This document shows, piece after piece, positions 54,401 to 57,849 of a stretch of 57,849 bases of DNA. Both the position numbers and the translations under genes were made by a program. Each line of letters starts with the position of its first letter. The stretch's first letter is position 1. The stretch is from NCBI GenBank assembly GCA_947567595.1, contig CANOMQ010000026.1:1-57849 (forward strand), read 5' to 3'. Below the pieces are notes generated by a model. It was not told the origin of the DNA. It worked only from the letters and a program-made list of their open reading frames with translations, and did not search any database. The DNA is from an uncultured Lachnospiraceae bacterium (GTDB taxonomy: Bacteria; Bacillota; Clostridia; Lachnospirales; Lachnospiraceae).

Positions 54401-57400
54401 AACCGTGGTGTAGTAGAACGAAACACCGTCAGTAGAGTTCGGTACAATCTTACCATAGGTTCCAAGAGACCATACTCTGACTTTCGTAGGATTTCCGTTC
54501 TCATCCGTTTTCAGGACTTTGTAGTCATTTCTCTTCATGTCCTTTGCGGTTGTATTAATATCGGCAAGTTTTTGTCCCTTTGTCTCGGAATCAGGATCCG
54601 TATCAATCAGGGAATCATCGCTGCATCCCGCCGGAACCTTGTCAGCCTTGCTAATCAAGCCTCTATTTGCTCTTGAACCAAAGTTTGCATAATTCCAAGT
54701 CTCTTTATTTTTACCAGATACTTCAAATTCCAAAGCTGCAGTTGCTGACCACTCATCGCCTTCGCCATATTCTGGCTCTTTGCCATCTTCGCCAACAGCT
54801 TTTGCGCGTACTGCTGTAACTTCAAGGGTATACTTTGACCCCACTGCAAGACCTTCTACGCCTTGTGCCCAACCGCCGTTTTCTTCTTTTTCACCGATTG
54901 TTACAAGGTTTGTCTTTGCAATTTTGTCGTATATAATGGTGCCTGCGTTGTCTTTAATTACTACTTTATAGACCGCCTCGGCTACTTTCGTCCATACCGC
55001 CTCTATTTTGCCGTAGTTTGTGCCTTCTACGGTACCTTTGTCCGTGACACTCTTGATTGCCACATTTCCTAAAGGAAGCTTGAACTCAACGGACTTGCGG
55101 ATATCTTTGCCTTCCGCGTCCGTATCCACGCTGTCAATTGTCGTTTCTTCGCCGTCACGCGCCATCTTTGCGCTGAAATAGTATGTGTTTGAGCTTTCCG
55201 GCGTAAACTCAAATGTGTGTTCTTTTCCTTCCATGACAGAGGCTGCATAACTTGCAGTCTGCTCTTTGCCTTCTGCGTCTTTGTATGTCATGTAAACGGT
55301 TACGCTGTCAGCAGATGCCTCCATACCAATGTCAGCAGTTACTTTTACAGTAATTTTGCCGCCTTCTTGTACAGCACTTGTGATTTCGGGAGCTTTTACA
55401 TTCTCCTTGCCTTCAACAGGCTCGGTTGTCCATTGAGGACGTTCTTTCTTTTCATAGCCATCGTATACAACAACTCGGGTGATACGAACCTTACCTTTAA
55501 CCTGTCCAAGGTAATATGTTCCAGCATCATCCATAAAGAACGATGTCATTAAAAGTCCGGCATTTGTTGTGTCATTTGTTGTATCACTTGTTTTGGAGCC
55601 AATCTGCTTTCCTTTTGCATCTACAATCTGTATACCATTTCCGGCAGTGTTTGTACGCCAGTATACATCTACACGTGATGCAGCGCTTGTCTTAAACTTA
55701 ATTGCAGTGCTTGTAGGAGCGCTTCCTTCTGCAATTCCGTTACTGCCAAGCTCCAGCCTGCTTGATGTAACAAAGTTATTTGGATAAATTTTTCTGTTGT
55801 CCGTGTTTACCTGACCGCCGCTGCCAATCATAAGCGTGAAATAGGTTGAATCCCCAAAATCTTTTAACAAATCCAATGTAGCTGTAACGGCAGCATCCAA
55901 TACATCACTGCTTACTTCATTACCATCACCATCTACATTCATGCCATTCACTTTAACGTATGTTTGTGGTTGGATATCCGGTGCGCCCTGATCCGCAGAA
56001 TACTTTCCTGTTTTTATAACAGAATTTGCTGCAGGTCTTGGGGACATAGCATAAAGCATTCCTGCATCCAAAATATATTTGCCTTTTTCAAAGCTATCCG
56101 CTTTTTCATTAATTGCCAAATCGTGTGTGCCCTTAGCGGATTCTTCTGTTTCGCCGTTTGCGCCTGTATAATTTCGGAACGCAGTAACGCCGAAACGATA
56201 TGTTTTTCCGATTACAAGCCCTTCCTTAATTGTCAAAGAGGTACTTGTTATCTTTCCAGAATGAAATGCTTCTACCGGCTTGCCCTCAGCATTAACGACT
56301 TCATTGCCTTCCCCGTCTAATTCAACTGCTGTTAAAATGTAGCCGTCAGCCTCGTCAACGGTGTTCCATGCTATTTCTACTGATCCGCTCTTGGGATCTG
56401 AGCCCTCCACTTCGCCCAAATTGACATAGTCTATAATTGTAGGCGCTTTTAGCGGAAGGGTGAACGTGAGCGCTGGTGTTTTTTCACTCTTCTTTTCTTT
56501 AATGGCTTCGCCTTCTACTGTACGCGAAAGCACTGCATCAAATTGATAACGTGATGTATAGGTTGGTGAGAATGTAAATTTATGCTCATTTCCTTTTGTA
56601 TCATCTTCCTGTGCCTTGCCAACCTCATTGCCAGCCATGTCGTACATGTGTACGGTTACTTTGTCAGTAGAGTCGCTTATCTGTGCATTTACTGTTACTG
56701 CAATTTTACCTGTACGTGATGCGTCATCGTATTCTGCTTTGACTGTTGGTTTTTCTATAGCCTCCCAATCTGTCGGACCTTCCGGTTCCGCTTTTTCCAT
56801 TGTTACAATAATCTTAAAGATATGGACACTTTCAACTGTCGTTAGCTCATAAGTTCCTTTTTCGCCCAGTGAAAATTCCGAATAATATGCTGCAGCTTTC
56901 TTTCCGTCTGGTAAGGTTATTTTTTCGATTTCCGTTGACGTGTCTTTATCCTTAAATAGTGCTAACCCACGTGGTTTTTCTGCTGTTGCATCTCCTGACA
57001 GTGCCCAAAATACCTTAACTTCCGCAGTCCCTGATGTTTCAAACTCGATATATCTTGAGGTCAGTTTTTTATCAGTACCGGCTTTATAGGATCCATTAAA
57101 ATTAATTCCTTTTAGCCCTGTAAGTGCAGATGGTTTAAACTGCTCTGAAACACTGCTTGCATTTACAGGAGTCCATTCCGTTGCTGTTATACTTTCTGTG
57201 GTATCGACTATTTTGCCTTTGTCACCATAGCTTATTGTAAAGATATCTTCTTTTTGTGTTGCTCCATTTGCTTTGGTTTCCGCTGCCCAGCCCGTAGCAT
57301 CGAGAATGTAATCTACAGTATCTCCTATTACAACTTCTTCAATTGTCACATCAGCAGTTTTGCTATCTTCGCTTAATGATTCCCCGCTTGTGCTCTTAAT

Positions 57401-57849
57401 TGTAAAGGTATAGGTTTTACCTGCCGCAAAGCTTGTTGCATTGTTTTCGCCATATCCTGTAGCGGTGTATGTGACTGTAGTCTTATCGTCTATAGAATAG
57501 GTTGCTAAAACTTCTGCCGCATCCTTTTCTGATACTGTAATCTGATATCCGTCTCCACCATTTACAATGTCCCAATCAAGCTTTACTTCATATTTGTTAG
57601 TAACCTGCTGTGCCGTAAAAGTCTCCGGCGCATTTGCAGATAAACTAACTGTTACAGACTCACTTTCATTTGTCTTCTGATTGGCTGTATCATCCTTATT
57701 TGTTGCTGTTTTGTTTGTATCATCATAGTCTCCGGCAATGGTTCTTGTCAGTGTTGCTTTTGCCTTATAGCTGCCGGAATCCGTAATTTGGTAGTCATAG
57801 CTGTATGATGTAATGCCTTGTTCCCTTATTACTTTTGTGTCTACAGGCT
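51425..57849 (-). CDS. Giant Fn3/CBM-like/PL9-type surface protein (partial, runs off the window)
   Basis: At least 2141 codons, open to the right edge, so the true start lies outside; a GTG at 57349 is not a real start. In order: Fn3, CBM-like sandwich, Ig-like domain, Fn3, second CBM-like sandwich (AIKFKTSAASRVDVYWRT, FFMDDAGTYYLGQVKGK), Ig-like, Fn3, PL9-associated sandwich (VRVWSLGTYGKIVPNSTDGV). Then comes the beta-helix start (LYVAPLGKATGDGTKNNPLD, GQTIYLMGENYDLSKTIRIE). FDFQ then joins directly to EVSAGNGNGFKMGG with the catalytic-type Lys (53003-53005), so the calcium-binding coils are absent. Ig/MBG-like repeats follow to 51425, where the frame breaks. Without the deletion it would be a secreted PL9 pectate lyase. 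Confidence 0.75.
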   Translation of the reverse strand, partial: PVDTKVIREQGITSYSYDYQITDSGSYKAKATLTRTIAGDYDDTNKTATNKDDTANQKTNESESVTVSLSANAPETFTAQQVTNKYEVKLDWDIVNGGDGYQITVSEKDAAEVLATYSIDDKTTVTYTATGYGENNATSFAAGKTYTFTIKSTSGESLSEDSKTADVTIEEVVIGDTVDYILDATGWAAETKANGATQKEDIFTISYGDKGKIVDTTESITATEWTPVNASSVSEQFKPSALTGLKGINFNGSYKAGTDKKLTSRYIEFETSGTAEVKVFWALSGDATAEKPRGLALFKDKDTSTEIEKITLPDGKKAAAYYSEFSLGEKGTYELTTVESVHIFKIIVTMEKAEPEGPTDWEAIEKPTVKAEYDDASRTGKIAVTVNAQISDSTDKVTVHMYDMAGNEVGKAQEDDTKGNEHKFTFSPTYTSRYQFDAVLSRTVEGEAIKEKKSEKTPALTFTLPLKAPTIIDYVNLGEVEGSDPKSGSVEIAWNTVDEADGYILTAVELDGEGNEVVNAEGKPVEAFHSGKITSTSLTIKEGLVIGKTYRFGVTAFRNYTGANGETEESAKGTHDLAINEKADSFEKGKYILDAGMLYAMSPRPAANSVIKTGKYSADQGAPDIQPQTYVKVNGMNVDGDGNEVSSDVLDAAVTATLDLLKDFGDSTYFTLMIGSGGQVNTDNRKIYPNNFVTSSRLELGSNGIAEGSAPTSTAIKFKTSAASRVDVYWRTNTAGNGIQIVDAKGKQIGSKTSDTTNDTTNAGLLMTSFFMDDAGTYYLGQVKGKVRITRVVVYDGYEKKERPQWTTEPVEGKENVKAPEITSAVQEGGKITVKVTADIGMEASADSVTVYMTYKDAEGKEQTASYAASVMEGKEHTFEFTPESSNTYYFSAKMARDGEETTIDSVDTDAEGKDIRKSVEFKLPLGNVAIKSVTDKGTVEGTNYGKIEAVWTKVAEAVYKVVIKDNAGTIIYDKIAKTNLVTIGEKEENGGWAQGVEGLAVGSKYTLEVTAVRAKAVGEDGKEPEYGEGDEWSATAALEFEVSGKNKETWNYANFGSRANRGLISKADKVPAGCSDDSLIDTDPDSETKGQKLADINTTAKDMKRNDYKVLKTDENGNPTKVRVWSLGTYGKIVPNSTDGVSFYYTTVDPSTYNFTLSADMHVDQWTLSNGQEGFGLAVFDQVGASPSDSSDDASYEGGDVWNNSYMAIVSKTEYKWDDENKKVSNTGSAVSLKLGIESIARTGVTAENISEFKNNATVADATKKYFKTASKPLDTQMHDKSFDNLIGNMTNPGDAASIENPITDLRLEIALNDTGYFVSYTPITVNQETREVTEVGTKVTNKYYDRNALSKIDTGSIYAGFFASRNAMVTFSNIEFNQTAYDAENAHPEEKEVEYVKPNYSIVSAATSNSDEYLLTYEANWHGKLYVKDENGADISDKAVSINKRKQDASGNYYIQIDGTPEETDKAELQVTLNTGNNTFQTTFEPDENYDPYDGDPLTRLEDYTAKTELITVTYKKYGQEGQALYVAPLGKATGDGTKNNPLDIYTAVRYVQSGQTIYLMGENYDLSKTIRIERGANGTKDKMIHMFPDPAEGKRPVFDFQEVSAGNGNGFKMGGSSLSGYHTLKGSLAFYNKAKGFDSNSCPDIQVYNSITFNNESYNIAFYTKGSTTDYAARGVISYRTGKPEDLRNKNWEDRIGELTGTAPNKVSNITTTQPKGMSKVFNNTNYFFNRYSGVTENATDFVQHYTTRGNEEDLTCNHDGIVKDTWFGSVAFDGENGWFTNLQNKSIAEGKPYVVERNANGTINVGNFLQLTAEAGITGSGLPNLADSNTNDVVSKNPTDFDGVEETDGTIQKGDADDETDSNIDADDLNKKPGSSKDQVGLWFSIVNEDEIGYTGKALKPEIRVYYDNTLLTKKDYTVTYKNTLNAWLGDTDKGTPAAGSEYESDTKKIPTIIVKGKGNYIGQAKDIYFEIKPVDLGNDDQNRVSAPTITLLKANQAAKPVITFMGKKLSDSKDFTADATLQKEENGKEYMKVTGKGNFAGTIMIEVRDGSTAPKENLASSFKVDKIEPQYRKGYVTDYTGKIIKYLPVEPLTAANVKTKTGGELKLYNPETKEGDITIEYVNNIEIGTATAIIN

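Noticed and set aside
57347-57349. GTG at 57349 as the start of the minus-strand giant gene
   Set aside because: The frame stays open and continues an Fn3 domain up to the window edge, so the start lies outside.
42686-57849. Diversity-generating retroelement acting on the surface genes
   Set aside because: No reverse transcriptase, template repeat or adenine-biased variable region is visible.

Overview
The window looks like a chromosomal segment of a spore-forming Clostridia, most likely a pectin-associated gut or rumen Lachnospiraceae. The evidence is a Bacillota-type sporulation and division cluster (HU, rqcP, yabP, yabQ, divIC, a SpoIIE-type phosphatase, tilS, hpt, ftsH), a CotS-like kinase, Bacillota Shine-Dalgarno sequences and terminators, and very large secreted proteins with remains of family 9 pectate lyase (PL9). 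The family assignment is inference from gene content; no rRNA is present.

Layout. 1-5.8 kb holds cell-surface polysaccharide genes on the minus strand (RgpF-like, GT2, GT4) and a lysophospholipase-like hydrolase. 5.8-10.4 kb is mixed: a 71-aa unknown protein behind a strongly structured leader, an HD-GYP protein whose HD histidine is replaced by Phe, a small lipoprotein, an unknown 133-aa protein, and a membrane-anchored FKBP/trigger-factor-like foldase. 10.4-16.0 kb is a tight five-gene minus-strand run (SGNH esterase, flavodoxin-fold reductase, VWA/DUF2201-like protein, MoxR ATPase, leucine-rich repeat protein). 16.1-22.0 kb is one gene for a 1968-aa Ig-repeat surface protein. 22.1-27 kb has glutamate racemase, three tRNA-Gly genes carrying the three different anticodons TCC, CCC and GCC, a polysaccharide deacetylase, a MecA-like adaptor and a DEAD-box helicase with a hairpin-rich leader. 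27.3-37 kb is the conserved ftsH to HU block plus a PEGA lipoprotein and a CotS-like kinase. 37-40 kb has cca and ackA; ackA has two cre-like sites upstream. 40.1 kb onward is accessory: a zinc-ribbon tyrosine recombinase, an Rpn-type nuclease with a slippage-prone repeat, two convergent giant Fn3/carbohydrate-binding/PL9-like surface genes, and between them an AAA-ATPase/PD-(D/E)XK protein.

The main oddity is the 42.7-57.8 kb locus. Both giant genes have been rearranged. The plus-strand copy is cut by deletions and contains a roughly 160-bp segment whose coding sense is on the opposite strand. The minus-strand copy has two out-of-frame deletions near its C terminus. Both copies keep the PL9 motif with the catalytic Lys (GNGFKMGG) but lack the preceding beta-helix coils that carry the calcium-binding Asp residues. 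This is either assembly collapse of repeated genes or true recombination between inverted paralogues beside a recombinase and an Rpn-type nuclease; the sequence alone cannot decide.

Working together: the sporulation/division block is housekeeping and syntenic with Bacillus subtilis. The surface polysaccharide genes, Ig-repeat protein, SGNH esterase and PL9-like proteins fit a plant-fibre lifestyle. CcpA-type control of ackA would tie acetate output to sugar supply.
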